Positions 1-8,974 of a stretch of DNA of 64,000 nucleotides are shown here, in pieces. Below the pieces are notes generated by a model. It was not told the DNA's origin and did no database searches. It saw nothing but the letters and a program-made list of their open reading frames with translations. The translations under genes and the position numbers were made by a program. The stretch lies in NCBI GenBank assembly GCA_965200115.1, contig OZ241336.1, positions 62,001 to 126,000 on the forward strand, written 5' to 3'. Positions within the stretch are counted from its first letter, which is position 1. Each line of letters opens with the position of its first letter. Source of the DNA: JAPOUP01 sp026708635 (GTDB taxonomy: Bacteria; Pseudomonadota; Alphaproteobacteria; Rhodobacterales; Rhodobacteraceae).

Positions 1-837
1 CTCTTCAACGGCGATATGAACACCGGCCTGACGCTGCGCACGATCCGCATCAAGGATGGGGTGGCCGAAGTGCGGGCCGGGGCGACGCTTCTGAACGACA
101 GCGATCCCGATGAGGAAGAGGCGGAAACCGAGCTCAAGGCCTCCGCGATGCGGGCCGCCGTGCGCGGCGAGACGCGCGGCAACGAGGCCGGCGCCCGGGG
201 CTGGCGTCTGCCGGTGGGGCGGGGTCGTCGGGTGCTGCTGGTCGATCACGAAGACAGCTTCGTGCATACGCTGGCCAACTATATCCGACAGACCGGGGCG
301 AAGGTGACGACCACGCGCAGCCCGGTCGACTCTTCGATCTTCGACCGGGTTGCGCCCGACCTCGTGGTGCTCTCCCCGGGGCCCGGCAGACCGTCCGATT
401 TCGACTGCCTCGCCACGATAGACGAGGTGCTGCGGCGCCGTCTGCCGCTTTTCGGCGTGTGCCTCGGCCTGCAGGCCATCGCGGAGTATCACGGGGCCGA
501 GCTGGCCCAGCTGGAAGAGCCGATGCATGGCAAGATCTCCCGCATCGGGGTGGCGCGGCCCGGCACCGTGTTTGCCGGGCTCCCCGAGGTGGTGACCATC
601 GGCCGGTACCATTCGCTGCATGTTCGCGCCGACAGCCTGCCCGAGGCGCTGGAGGTAACGGCCCGCGGCAATGACGGCGTGGTCATGGCCCTCGAACATC
701 GTGACCTGCCGATCGCGGCGGTGCAGTTTCACCCCGAATCCATCATGTCGCTGGGTCAGGATACCGGTATCCGCATGATCGAGAACGTGATCACCCGACT
801 GGTCGACCGGGCGGCGTCCCGGCCGGAGACTGTCTGA
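1..837 (+). CDS. trpEG: Anthranilate synthase, fused TrpE-TrpG type (3' end only)
   Basis: The reading frame is open from base 1, so the gene begins outside the window. The first ~45 codons match the end of a chorismate-binding (TrpE) domain (NTGLTLRTIR...VAEVRAGATL). A charged linker follows, then a class-I glutamine amidotransferase (TrpG) domain from about base 220. The nucleophile Cys lies in FGVCLGLQAI (codon near 460) and the His-Glu pair in VQFHPESIM (near 730-738). The enzyme makes anthranilate from chorismate and glutamine, the first step of tryptophan synthesis. The one-chain arrangement occurs in several alphaproteobacteria and in PhzE-type enzymes. The linker and TrpG end fit trpEG better, but PhzE cannot be excluded without the 5' part. 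A GC-rich hairpin follows the stop. Confidence 0.88.
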   Translation, partial: LFNGDMNTGLTLRTIRIKDGVAEVRAGATLLNDSDPDEEEAETELKASAMRAAVRGETRGNEAGARGWRLPVGRGRRVLLVDHEDSFVHTLANYIRQTGAKVTTTRSPVDSSIFDRVAPDLVVLSPGPGRPSDFDCLATIDEVLRRRLPLFGVCLGLQAIAEYHGAELAQLEEPMHGKISRIGVARPGTVFAGLPEVVTIGRYHSLHVRADSLPEALEVTARGNDGVVMALEHRDLPIAAVQFHPESIMSLGQDTGIRMIENVITRLVDRAASRPETV

Positions 838-856
838 GACCGGAACCTTGAGTTTG

Positions 857-877
857 GCGTCCCGCGTCACGGGACGC
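857..877 (+). terminator. Hairpin downstream of trpEG
   Basis: An 8-bp stem, GCGTCCCG paired with CGGGACGC around a 5-base loop, lies 20 bases after the trpEG stop. The U-tract is weak (TTCC), so termination is plausible and not certain. It also sits between two convergent transcripts. Confidence 0.45.
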
Positions 878-1002
878 TTCCAGACACCCTTCGCAATTCC
901 GGTGGGCAAGGCCGTTACGTTGCGAGTGGAGCGCCGTTATCGACCCTGTCAGGCCTCAGGGCGCTGACGACGATACGTCGCAATCGGCCTCGACCCGGGG
1001 CA

Positions 1003-1827
1003 TCAGTCGCGCCAGTTCAGAAGCCGTTTCTCCGCGGTGCCGATCAGCCAGTTCACGATCAGCCCCAGGATCGACAGCATCGCCACACCCGCTATCAGCT
1101 GATCGGTCGCCATCAAGTTACCCGCAAGAAGCACGTAAGCGCCGATCCCGAACTCCGCACCGATCATTTCGGCGGCGACCAGAAGGATGATGGCGATGGA
1201 GGCCGAGATGCGCATCCCCGAGAGGATCGCCGGCAGGGCCGCGGGCAGGATGATCTTCCGGATGATGTCCCAGCGCGGCATGTTGAAGCTCTGCCCCATT
1301 CGGATCAGCGCGCGGTCCACGTTGTCGATGCCGCCATATGTGGCGATGACCGTGGGGAAAAAGCAGCCGAAGAAGATGGTGGCGACCTTGGAGCCTTCGC
1401 CGATCCCGAACCAGATGATGAAAAGCGGCAGGAGCGCTATCTTCGGGATCGGAAAGATCGCGGCGACAAGCGGAGAGAGACCCGCGCGCGTGTAAGAGTT
1501 GAGCCCGATGGCCGCGCCGACGACCAGCCCTGCGGTGAAGCCCAGTGAAAACCCGAAGACCAACCGCTGCAGCGAGGCGGAGACATGTTTCTGTAAGTTA
1601 CCCGAAAGGGCGAGATCCATGAACGCATCGAGAGCCTGGGAAGGCGCGGGCAGAACCAGAGCCGAAATCAGCCCCGTGCGCGATCCCGCCTCCCACAGCA
1701 GAATCAGCACCGCAAAGACGAACAGCCCGACGAAACGGCGCGGGGCGGTGCGAAACCCGCCACCGCGGAAGCGCACCGGGCGCAACTGCGCTCGGGGTTC
1801 GCGAGCCTGGGACGTTGTATCGGCCAT
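1003..1827 (-). CDS. ABC transporter permease, nitrate/sulfonate/taurine type (SsuC/TauC-like)
   Basis: A 274-residue inner-membrane protein with about six hydrophobic segments. A BPD_transp_1-type coupling loop is visible (IIRKIILPAALPAILSGM). It is the channel component of an importer whose ATPase and binding protein are encoded just upstream on the same strand. The ATG at 1827 gives a normal SsuC/TauC length and lies 10 bases after the ATPase stop; a longer open frame to 1974 would overlap the ATPase and has no family similarity. The substrate cannot be read from the sequence; relatives import sulfonates, nitrate, or pyrimidine thiamine precursors. Confidence 0.88.
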   Translation of the reverse strand: MADTTSQAREPRAQLRPVRFRGGGFRTAPRRFVGLFVFAVLILLWEAGSRTGLISALVLPAPSQALDAFMDLALSGNLQKHVSASLQRLVFGFSLGFTAGLVVGAAIGLNSYTRAGLSPLVAAIFPIPKIALLPLFIIWFGIGEGSKVATIFFGCFFPTVIATYGGIDNVDRALIRMGQSFNMPRWDIIRKIILPAALPAILSGMRISASIAIILLVAAEMIGAEFGIGAYVLLAGNLMATDQLIAGVAMLSILGLIVNWLIGTAEKRLLNWRD

Positions 1828-1837
1828 CGGGGATCCC

Positions 1838-2605
1838 TCAGCTGTCGGCCAGTTCCATATCGGCGGTCTGCGCCTCTTCCCGCACCATCTGCCATAGATC
1901 CTTCTGGATCTGTCCCAGCCGTAGGTCCGACACGACGCGTTCCGCCAACTCCATGTCGATCTCGACGATCTCACGGATCACACCCGGGCGGCGTGAAAGC
2001 ACGACGACCTTATGGCCCAGCCGCACCGCCTCGGCGAGGTTATGCGTGATGTAGCAGGACGTGAAGCGTTCCCGCTGCCACAGGTCGATCAGATCATACA
2101 TCAGCAGTTCGCTCGTCTGGCTGTCGAGGGCCGAGAGCGGCTCATCCATCAGCAGGACCGCCGGGTTCACCGCCAGCGCCCGCGCGATGGCCACCCGCTG
2201 TTTCATCCCGCCCGAAAGCTGCTTGGGCACAGCCTGCCGAAAATCCGAAAGGCGGGTACGTGCCAGAACGTCGGCGACGCGCGCCTCGATCTCATCCGCG
2301 CCCAGTCCGTGATGCTCAAGCGCGAGCGACACATTGCCCTCAACCGTGCGCCAGGGCAGGAGCGCGAAGTCCTGAAAGACATAGGTAAGTGAGTTGAGGG
2401 AGCCGACAGGCTGCCCCCCAACTTGCATAACCCGGCCGTCGCTCGGCTGTTCCAGTCCGCCCAGAAGGCGCAGAAGCGTGGATTTTCCGCAACCCGACGG
2501 GCCGATCACGCAGACAATCTCGCCTTCGTGGATCGTCAGGTCAATGTCGCGCAGCACGTCGAGGTCACCGTAACGATGCGACAGCCCCTCGACGGCCAGA
2601 TCCAT
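1838..2605 (-). CDS. ABC transporter ATP-binding protein (SsuB/TauB-like)
   Basis: A 255-residue cytoplasmic ATPase. Walker A is at residues 35-42 (GPSGCGKS), the Q-loop at VFQDFALLPW (~76-85), the signature LSGGMKQR at 130-137 and Walker B with the catalytic Glu at LLMDEP (~151-156). It powers the importer formed with the flanking permease and binding protein. The start is 3 bases downstream of the binding-protein stop, so translation is probably coupled. The operon order is binding protein, ATPase, permease. The last ~30 residues extend past the conserved core. Confidence 0.92.
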   Translation of the reverse strand: MDLAVEGLSHRYGDLDVLRDIDLTIHEGEIVCVIGPSGCGKSTLLRLLGGLEQPSDGRVMQVGGQPVGSLNSLTYVFQDFALLPWRTVEGNVSLALEHHGLGADEIEARVADVLARTRLSDFRQAVPKQLSGGMKQRVAIARALAVNPAVLLMDEPLSALDSQTSELLMYDLIDLWQRERFTSCYITHNLAEAVRLGHKVVVLSRRPGVIREIVEIDMELAERVVSDLRLGQIQKDLWQMVREEAQTADMELADS

Positions 2606-2608
2606 GAC

Positions 2609-3640
2609 TCAGTAGGTCTCCACGAAGCTCGAATCGACCAGTTGATCGACGGTGATCGCGCTGTTGACCAAGCCTTCGTCCTTAAACCACTGCATGTGTT
2701 CGGCAACGCCGGTCCTGTTCAGCGCCGCGCCTTCGTTGAGATTCATCGCACCCGCCTGAATCGGGCCCTTAGCCTTTTCATAGGGCCGGTCGACGTAGAC
2801 ATATTTATGGATGAGCCGAGTCATCTCCTCCAGTTCCGCCGGATCGGGATTGTCGGCCAGCATCACGCGGTTGAAATCGGCGATGCCTCTCGAATAGGCC
2901 CGGATGAACCGTTCGACCATGTCGCGGTTGTTTTCGATATTGTCGACCGAGGTAAAGAGCGTGGAGATCTGGTATTCGGCATAGTCGTTGAGCCAGCCGA
3001 TCTCCTTGGCCTCCCCGGCGTTCACCAGCGCCTTGGCGATATGCGGCACCATGATCATCGAATCGACCTGCCCTGATTTCAGCGCGCCGATCATCGAGCC
3101 AACCTTCTGCAGCGGCACCAGCCGCATGCTGTCCAGATCAAACCCTTCTTCGGCGGCCACGAACTGCACCATGTAGTGGAAGGACGAGCCGACCTGCGTC
3201 ATCGCCATCGATCGGCCCGCCATGTCGGCGGGTGTCTTCAGCCCGTCCTCATAGGCCTGGTTCGAGGCCATTATCATCATGCCATCGACGCCCTTCCTTT
3301 CGTGCAGCACGCCCGCGACGATGCGGATCGCATTTTTTTCGGCCAGGTTCATCAATCCGCCGGTAACCCCGGCGATGCCGAAATCGACATCCCCTCCGGC
3401 GGTTGCCACCGCGATGGGTTGCGCTGCCTGGAAGAACTCGAACTCCACGTCGAGACCCTCCTCGGCGAAGTAGCCTTTCTCGTAGGCGATGAAGCCGGCG
3501 GAGTGGCTGGTGAAGCGCAGCGCACCCAGCGTTACCTTGTCGTTGGCATGCGCCACCGATGCGACGCCGGAGGTGATCATACCCAGCGTCAGTGCGCAAA
3601 TCCCACCCAGAGCCTGTCGGCGCGTTTCAGTCCAATTCAT
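2609..3640 (-). CDS. ABC transporter substrate-binding protein, NMT1/SsuA-like
   Basis: A 343-residue periplasmic protein. The ATG at 3640 follows a strong ribosome site (GGAGGGAGA, 5-6 bases upstream). The N-terminus is a signal peptide with a twin-arginine (TRRQALGG...), so Tat export is possible. The body matches NMT1/SsuA-type binding proteins (VTLGALRFTSHSAGFIAYEKGYF, then EEGLDVEFEFF). It delivers substrate to the permease/ATPase encoded downstream. Ligand specificity is not visible; NMT1 relatives bind sulfonates, nitrate or hydroxymethylpyrimidine-type compounds. Confidence 0.87.
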   Translation of the reverse strand: MNWTETRRQALGGICALTLGMITSGVASVAHANDKVTLGALRFTSHSAGFIAYEKGYFAEEGLDVEFEFFQAAQPIAVATAGGDVDFGIAGVTGGLMNLAEKNAIRIVAGVLHERKGVDGMMIMASNQAYEDGLKTPADMAGRSMAMTQVGSSFHYMVQFVAAEEGFDLDSMRLVPLQKVGSMIGALKSGQVDSMIMVPHIAKALVNAGEAKEIGWLNDYAEYQISTLFTSVDNIENNRDMVERFIRAYSRGIADFNRVMLADNPDPAELEEMTRLIHKYVYVDRPYEKAKGPIQAGAMNLNEGAALNRTGVAEHMQWFKDEGLVNSAITVDQLVDSSFVETY

Positions 3641-3828
3641 CTTGGTCTCCCTCCAAATTGTTGTTTGCCAATGTGCGGAACGGCATGATCGGGACCGCCC
3701 GCGGGTGTAAAATGAGCCTAAATTCCGCGTTTGTCCATTGTTCAACGTCCGTTTTCAATGGCATGGCAGGCGGTAGGGCTGGACCGCATCGCGCGGCGCG
3801 GAGAATGTGTGGCCGGGGAGGAATCAGG

Positions 3829-4989
3829 ATGACCCAGCTCACGACGGATCAGCGTGCATTGGCTGCTTCAGCGGTGGCGGCGGGAACGCCGCTGGCGCTC
3901 TGGCGGGTCGCGGGCGCAGCCGGGTTTGACGCGCTGGTGGCCACATCCGCGCCGCGGCAGGTCCCGGTTTTCGGCGCGGCACCGGACCCCGGCTTTGTCA
4001 TCGCGCCGTTCCGGACCGAGAATGGCAACGCGGCCCTGCTGTTCCAGGCGGATATCCTGATCGGGGTCGGAACACGCAGGTTCCGGATGGGCAACGGTTG
4101 GTCGGACCGCCCGGTGACGGATGCCCAGGCGCGATTGCTCTCCCCGGCGCCTCCCGGCCCGGTTCAGGCAACCGAAGGCGCCGACCCCGTAGCCGGGACA
4201 CCCAGAGCCGACTACATAGCCCGCGTGGCGCGCACGGTCGCCGCGGTCCGCGAAGGGCCCTGCGACAAGATCGTGGTCTCACGGGTGGAGACCCGGGCGC
4301 TGCCCGAGAGCTACGACCTTTGCGATCTGGTGGAAGCGCTGGCCGCTGCCCATCCCCACGCATTCGTTGCGCTTGCGACCTCGGCCATTACCGGCACCTG
4401 GCTTGTCGCCACGCCGGAGGTGCTGCTGCAGCTAGACGGCGGTACCGCATATACCATGGCGCTGGCGGGCACCGTCTGGCCCGAAGCCGATGTGGATATC
4501 GACAGTCTCGACTGGCCCGACAAAATCGTCGAGGAGCAGGCGCTGGTCTCCGCCTATATCCGCGAGGCCTTCGCCGCAGAGGGCCTCACCCAAGCGGAGG
4601 AAACTCCCGCGCGGTCGGTGCGCGCGGCCAATCTCTGCCACCTGCGGTCCGAGTTTCGCTGCGCCTTTGCCGATGGCCGGGCATTGGCCGGGCTTCTGAA
4701 CCGGCTGCATCCCACCTCCGCCGTTTGCGGCATGCCCCGGACGCCGGCGCGGGAATTCATTCTGCGGGAAGAGGGGGACACGCGGGGTTTCTATACCGGC
4801 TATCTCGGGCCCAGGGACATCGATGGCGCAACGCGGCTTTTCGTCAACCTGCGCTCCGCCCGGGTGTCGGGGCGGCGGATATCGCTCCATGTGGGCGGCG
4901 GGATCGTAGCCGCCTCGGATCCCGAGCTGGAATGGCAGGAAACGGTGGAGAAGACCAAGACCATCGGGCGGGTCCTGCCCGAGGTCTAG
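3829..4989 (+). CDS. Isochorismate synthase-like chorismate-binding enzyme
   Basis: A 386-residue single-domain enzyme of the MenF/EntC/DhbC group, expected to isomerise chorismate to isochorismate for menaquinone, salicylate or catechol siderophores. Residues expected for catalysis are present: Lys147 in CDKIVVSRVE and Glu197 in ATPEVLLQL, which fall at the same numbers as in E. coli EntC. The acidic metal-site residues (KIVEEQ at 232-237, EWQETVEKTK at 368-377) and HPTSAVCGMPR are also seen. The ATG at 3829 has GGGGAGG 9 bases upstream. No siderophore or menaquinone genes lie nearby, so the pathway is unknown. The other chorismate enzyme in the window, trpEG, is 3 kb upstream. Confidence 0.8.
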   Translation: MTQLTTDQRALAASAVAAGTPLALWRVAGAAGFDALVATSAPRQVPVFGAAPDPGFVIAPFRTENGNAALLFQADILIGVGTRRFRMGNGWSDRPVTDAQARLLSPAPPGPVQATEGADPVAGTPRADYIARVARTVAAVREGPCDKIVVSRVETRALPESYDLCDLVEALAAAHPHAFVALATSAITGTWLVATPEVLLQLDGGTAYTMALAGTVWPEADVDIDSLDWPDKIVEEQALVSAYIREAFAAEGLTQAEETPARSVRAANLCHLRSEFRCAFADGRALAGLLNRLHPTSAVCGMPRTPAREFILREEGDTRGFYTGYLGPRDIDGATRLFVNLRSARVSGRRISLHVGGGIVAASDPELEWQETVEKTKTIGRVLPEV

Positions 4990-5303
4990 AGCGGCGAGTC
5001 CGGAATTTGAAATCGGCGGCGTTCAGCTTGCCGTCGATGACCTCGCGCACGTCAAGCGCAGGCACGTCACTGGCCCGATAGCCTCCAAACGGCGGAAAAG
5101 TCGTTACATTGAAGAACAGGCAGTAACTATCGCGCTTCGGAGTGGCGCCGGGGTATTGATTACGTATGCTTGCGGGATTCTTTCCCCCGTTCCACAGTGA
5201 GGTGCAACACCCTATGTGGGTGAATCCCGGCTGAGGCAACGCATGATGCTGCGAATCGGCCGGATGGCGGTGACAGTCCCTGTGATGAAACGGGGAGACC
5301 GCC
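4990..5303. other. Gene-free stretch before the IS30 transposase
   Basis: No convincing coding signal. It contains one copy of a 23-base sequence (5132-5154) repeated next to tRNA-Leu at 54612-54634. Its right part (from about 5190) probably includes the left end of the IS30-type element, but I could not define a terminal inverted repeat. Confidence 0.5.
5132..5154. repeat. 23-base dispersed repeat, copy 1
   Basis: Positions 5132-5154 (GCGCTTCGGAGTGGCGCC then GGGGT) are identical to 54612-54634. The flanks differ, so this is a short exact repeat and not part of a longer duplication visible here. Confidence 0.8.
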
Positions 5304-6263
5304 ATGCCCGAGGGCCAGCGCCACCTGACCCACCCCGGGAGATGCCGGATCCACGCCACGGGGAAAAGCGGGATCTCCGACGCGGCGGTCGCCCGCCGGC
5401 CGGGCCGTGACCGGACGACGGTCTGGCGCGGGGCGCGCCGGAACCCGGGAGAGCGCGGCTACCGGCACGCCCAGGCGCGGCGTAGGTCCGAGGCGCGGCG
5501 CCGCGCGGCCCCGTCGGTCCCCGGGAAGATGACGCCCGGGCTATGGCGCATGGTGGAGGAGCGGCTTGCGGAGGGCTGGAGTCCGGAGCGGGTCTCGGGG
5601 CGGCTGCGCCTGGAGGGCCATCCGATGGCGGGCCGGCAGTGGATCCAGCGGCACGTCCACGCCGACCGCAGGGCCGGGGGCCGGCTCTGGCGGCATCCGC
5701 GCCGCCGGGGAAAGAGGCCGAACCGGAAGGGCGGGGCCCACGCGGGCCGGGGCCACATCCCGGGCCGGGCGGACATCCCGGAGCGCCCGGCGGTGGTGGA
5801 GGGGAGGGCGCGGGTCGGTGACTGGGAGGCCGACACGATCGTGGGCGCGGGCACCGGCGGGGCCGTGGTGTCGTTGGTGGACAGGGCGTCGAAGTACGCG
5901 CTCCCGCCGAGGCTCGACGGGAAGACCGCGGCCGCGGTCGGGGCCGCCATGACCGGCATGCCGGGATCCCTCCCCGTCCACACGGTCACGGCCGGCAACG
6001 GCAGGGAGTTCGCGGGTCACGCCCGCGTCCCGGCGGCGCCGGGCGCGGACTTCCTCCTCCCGCGCTCCCACCACTCCCGGGAGCGCGGCCCGACCGGGCA
6101 CACCAACGGCCTGGTGCGGGGGTACCTGCCCAAGGGCACTGACTTCCGGAAAGTGGCGGACGCCGAGGTGAGGGCCGTCCAGGACCGCCTGAACGCCCGG
6201 CCTCGCAGGGTCCTTGGCTACCTGACGCCGGCGGAGGCGTTCCTTCGGGCGCGGCCTCCCTGA
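5304..6263 (+). CDS. IS30-family transposase with degenerate catalytic site
   Basis: 319 residues, full length for IS30. The N-terminal HTH region (AVARRPGRDRTTVWRGARRN) is followed by the integrase core with GDWEADTIVG; the first catalytic Asp (D177) is kept. The second motif, normally TxDNGxEF, reads TAGNGREF (G231), and the third, normally ERGxNENTNG, reads ERGPTGHTNG (G265). Two of the three DDE acids are therefore Gly, and the enzyme should not cut DNA. The frame stays open, perhaps because stop codons are rare in such GC-rich DNA. A purine-rich GGGGAG precedes the ATG. Element ends were not resolved. Confidence 0.85.
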   Translation: MPEGQRHLTHPGRCRIHATGKSGISDAAVARRPGRDRTTVWRGARRNPGERGYRHAQARRRSEARRRAAPSVPGKMTPGLWRMVEERLAEGWSPERVSGRLRLEGHPMAGRQWIQRHVHADRRAGGRLWRHPRRRGKRPNRKGGAHAGRGHIPGRADIPERPAVVEGRARVGDWEADTIVGAGTGGAVVSLVDRASKYALPPRLDGKTAAAVGAAMTGMPGSLPVHTVTAGNGREFAGHARVPAAPGADFLLPRSHHSRERGPTGHTNGLVRGYLPKGTDFRKVADAEVRAVQDRLNARPRRVLGYLTPAEAFLRARPP

Positions 6264-6461
6264 GGAAAAGCCCGGATCCGGACTTGACGCGAAACATGGA
6301 GGCTCCACGCGCCGCGGACCGTCCGCGGCGTGCCCGCAGGGGTGTATCCCAATTTTTTGACATCCGCGTTTTCCGCCCGCAAATTCTGAAGCGGGCGCGC
6401 CGGACCGGGGCCGGACGAACCGGCGGGCGGCGCGCCGAGAGGCAAGGCAGGAGCATGGGCC

Positions 6462-7706
6462 ATGACGCGGAAAGAAGGCAGCGATGCGCACAGGCATCCG
6501 GACGCGGTGGAGTATCTGGAAGGTCTGGGCGAGGAAGGCGCGGCGGTGGTCCGGCCGTACGAGGGCGGCCACACGCGGTACTGGATCGAGGGCGGCGAGG
6601 TGCGCGGCCGTGACGTCGCGGGGGACGGGACGCCGGAGGCGCTTCTTGAGGCGGTCTCGGCGGAGTTCGGCCCCCGGCTTCCGGGGCTGGCGGCGGACCT
6701 GGCGTCGGGCGCGCCCGACCTGGACGCAGTGGAGCGGGCGCTCCGGGACAGCTCCCTCGGCGGCGGCGCGGCGGTGCCCAGGCATCTGCCGGGCGGCTGG
6801 ACGGGACGCTGCCGGCACCGGAGTGCGAGGGCTGCGGCAGGCCGATGGCCCGGCATTCGGTGACGGCGAAGTCCTTCCTGACCAGGCTCGGCCGGGTCGA
6901 GGTGCGGCGCGCGCACTTCCGCTGCCGGTCGTGCGGCGGGGGATGCTTCCCGCCGGGCCGGGCGCTGGGGCTGGAGGGGGACACCGTCACGCCGGGGATG
7001 GCGAGCGTCCGCGGCAGGCAGGCTGACGGGACCTCCAGGTCACGCGAGGCCAAGCTGGCGGTCATCTACACCGCCGGGACCCGGAGACCGGCGCGGCGCT
7101 GAAGGACCGGGGCAGCGAGAGCTTCAGCTGCCTGATCGACAGCGCGGCGGCGGCCTCCGGAGGCCGGGAGCCCTCCGCGTTCGCGGCGCGCCTGGACCGC
7201 GAGGCCCGGCGGCGGGGCCTGCACGACGCCGGAGAGCTCGTGGTCGTCTCCGACGGGGCGGAGTGGATACGGAGCGCGTGCGGGGAGATCTTCGGGGGGC
7301 GAAAGGTAACCTTCGTCCTGGATATGTTCCACGCACTGGAGTACGCGGCGGACGCCGTGAGGGCGATCCTGCCGGCCGGGGCGGAGCGCGACCGGCGGTT
7401 CGCGGAGGTCAGGGCCGACACCGGGGCCGGCCGGGCAGGCAAGGTTGTCCGGGAGCTGGAGCCGTTCAGCGCCCGGCACGGGGAGGTCGCCGCGTGCTGC
7501 CGGTACTTCCGCGGGACATGGAGCGAATGCGCTACGACGAATACCGGGCGCGGGGCATCCAGGTCGGAAGCGGGGTCGTGGAAAGCGGATGCCGGACGTT
7601 CGGGCCGCCGCTGAAGCGCCCCGGCACCCGCTGGTCAAGGAGGGGCGCCAACGCCATGCGCCGGGCCTTGCGCTCGACTGGCGGGCGAATCGCCGTCGCC
7701 GTCTGA
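6462..7706 (+). pseudogene. ISKra4-family transposase, three frameshifts
   Basis: Four consecutive pieces in different frames together resemble an ISKra4-type transposase. Piece 1 (from 6462) holds the N-terminal region. Piece 2 (~6800-7090) has the zinc-finger-like CEGCGRPMARH and FRCRSCGGG. Piece 3 (~7095-7500) has VVVSDGAEWIRSA and the DMFHALEYA motif. Piece 4 (~7500-7706) has GIQVGSGVVESGC and RWSRRGANAMRRAL. Each junction shifts the frame in the same direction, consistent with three single-base losses. It is either a decayed transposase or an assembly/sequencing artefact; the neighbouring IS30 gene is also defective. Confidence 0.82.
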
Positions 7707-7874
7707 CGGTGCTACGCTCCATATCGAAGGGACCGAGCCGTTCCCGTGCGGAATCGGGGGGTCGGAGGGCGCGAAAAGCGCAACGCCGGGGTTTCATGAA
7801 CTCAGCGGCACAGTGGTGAAACACCGTTGAACCGTGAGGAGACGCGCCTATGCCACGGAGTCTCTCCAATCCGG

Positions 7875-8639
7875 TCAGATGTTGAGGAAGGCACGAACCG
7901 AGGCCACGAATTCCATTGGCTTTTCCGCGTGGAGCCAATGCCCGGTGCCCTGAATCTCCAGAAAACGCGCCGCCGGAAAGTGCTTGCGGGCCCGGGCGCG
8001 ACCCTCGCCACTGACATAGTCACTGTCACTTCCACAAATAAACAGTGTCGGATGATCCGTTTGCGCGTCGGAATCCGGCCAGCCCGTGATTCTGTCCATC
8101 TCAGCTTCCAAGACGTCAAGGTTCAGCTGCCAGCGCTTCCCTCTCAAATCAAGTGACTGCAGGAGGAAACCCCGCACGCCCGGATCCTCAATGGACTCAC
8201 GCAGTATCGCGTCAGCATCGGATCTCAGTCTGACGGCATCCAGATCGACGGAACGCATCGCTTCGATTAGATGGCTATGGCTATGACTGTGCCCGTAGGT
8301 GACCGGCGCGATATCGGCGACGACAAGTCTCCGGACCATTTCAGGATGTCGAAGCGCGGCCGCCATTGAGGCCTTGCCGCCCATTGAATGGCCCAGAACG
8401 TCCGCATTACCGCCGAAGGCGCCGATCACTTCCGCTAGATCCGAAGCCAGAGCGTCGTAGCCGTGACTGTCCCTCCATTCACTCAGGCCGTGGTTACGCA
8501 TGTCCAGAGTCAATACCCGACGCTCAGCGGACAATCGCTTCGCGACGGAGCTCCAGTTCCTGCCGGAACCAAATAGTCCATGCACGATCAGCACCGGCGG
8601 CCGAAGGGAGTCGGAACCGTGTTCGTATACGCGGATCAT
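7875..8639 (-). CDS. Alpha/beta hydrolase, YbfF-like esterase
   Basis: A 254-residue cytoplasmic hydrolase. The oxyanion-hole motif HGLFGSGRNW lies near the N-terminus, the nucleophile elbow is GHSMGG, the acid is probably in CGSDSDYV, and the His is in GTGHWLHAEKP. The pattern fits YbfF-type esterases or acyl-CoA thioesterases; the natural substrate is unknown. A His/Ser repeat (GHSHSHSHL) sits in the cap region. The ATG at 8639 starts the conserved MIRVYEHG; an upstream extension to 8723 is not conserved-looking. It is separated from glyA by 335 non-coding bases. Confidence 0.85.
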   Translation of the reverse strand: MIRVYEHGSDSLRPPVLIVHGLFGSGRNWSSVAKRLSAERRVLTLDMRNHGLSEWRDSHGYDALASDLAEVIGAFGGNADVLGHSMGGKASMAAALRHPEMVRRLVVADIAPVTYGHSHSHSHLIEAMRSVDLDAVRLRSDADAILRESIEDPGVRGFLLQSLDLRGKRWQLNLDVLEAEMDRITGWPDSDAQTDHPTLFICGSDSDYVSGEGRARARKHFPAARFLEIQGTGHWLHAEKPMEFVASVRAFLNI

Positions 8640-8974
8640 GGCGGTCCAGACACGGCCTCGGTTCGGCCCGGCCCCGCATGTAGACACCGGCGGTGGTCGC
8701 CTCTCGGCCGGACCATCACCCAAAAGCCGCCATTCCGGTTTGAAATAACGAAACGGACGGAACCTGCCCCGGCGTCAGAAATACCGCGCATCCAGCGGTC
8801 ACCTCCACAAAAGGGAAACCGCGGCGATCCAGCCAAATTCCGTAAATCCATGTAACCGTTCACCTTCCGCCAGACCATATTCATGGTGAATCTCCAGGAT
8901 CGGCGGCGCCGCGCCGTATCGAACCTGCCGCGCTTACCGTACGTAAAGCGACCTTGCCGGCGACCTGACCTGAC
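8640..8974. other. Gene-free interval
   Basis: 335 bases between the esterase start and the glyA stop. All frames are short and unlike known proteins. The promoter of the esterase should lie here, but no clear -35/-10 pair was found. Confidence 0.5.

Noticed and set aside
6309..6330. Palindrome CGCCGCGGAC/GTCCGCGGCG as a terminator or IS end
   Set aside because: The loop is too short for a good hairpin and there is no U-tract; not matched at the other side of either IS.
5541..6818. 425-codon minus-strand frame across the IS30 gene
   Set aside because: Arg/Pro-rich shadow of the IS30 transposase in very GC-rich DNA.
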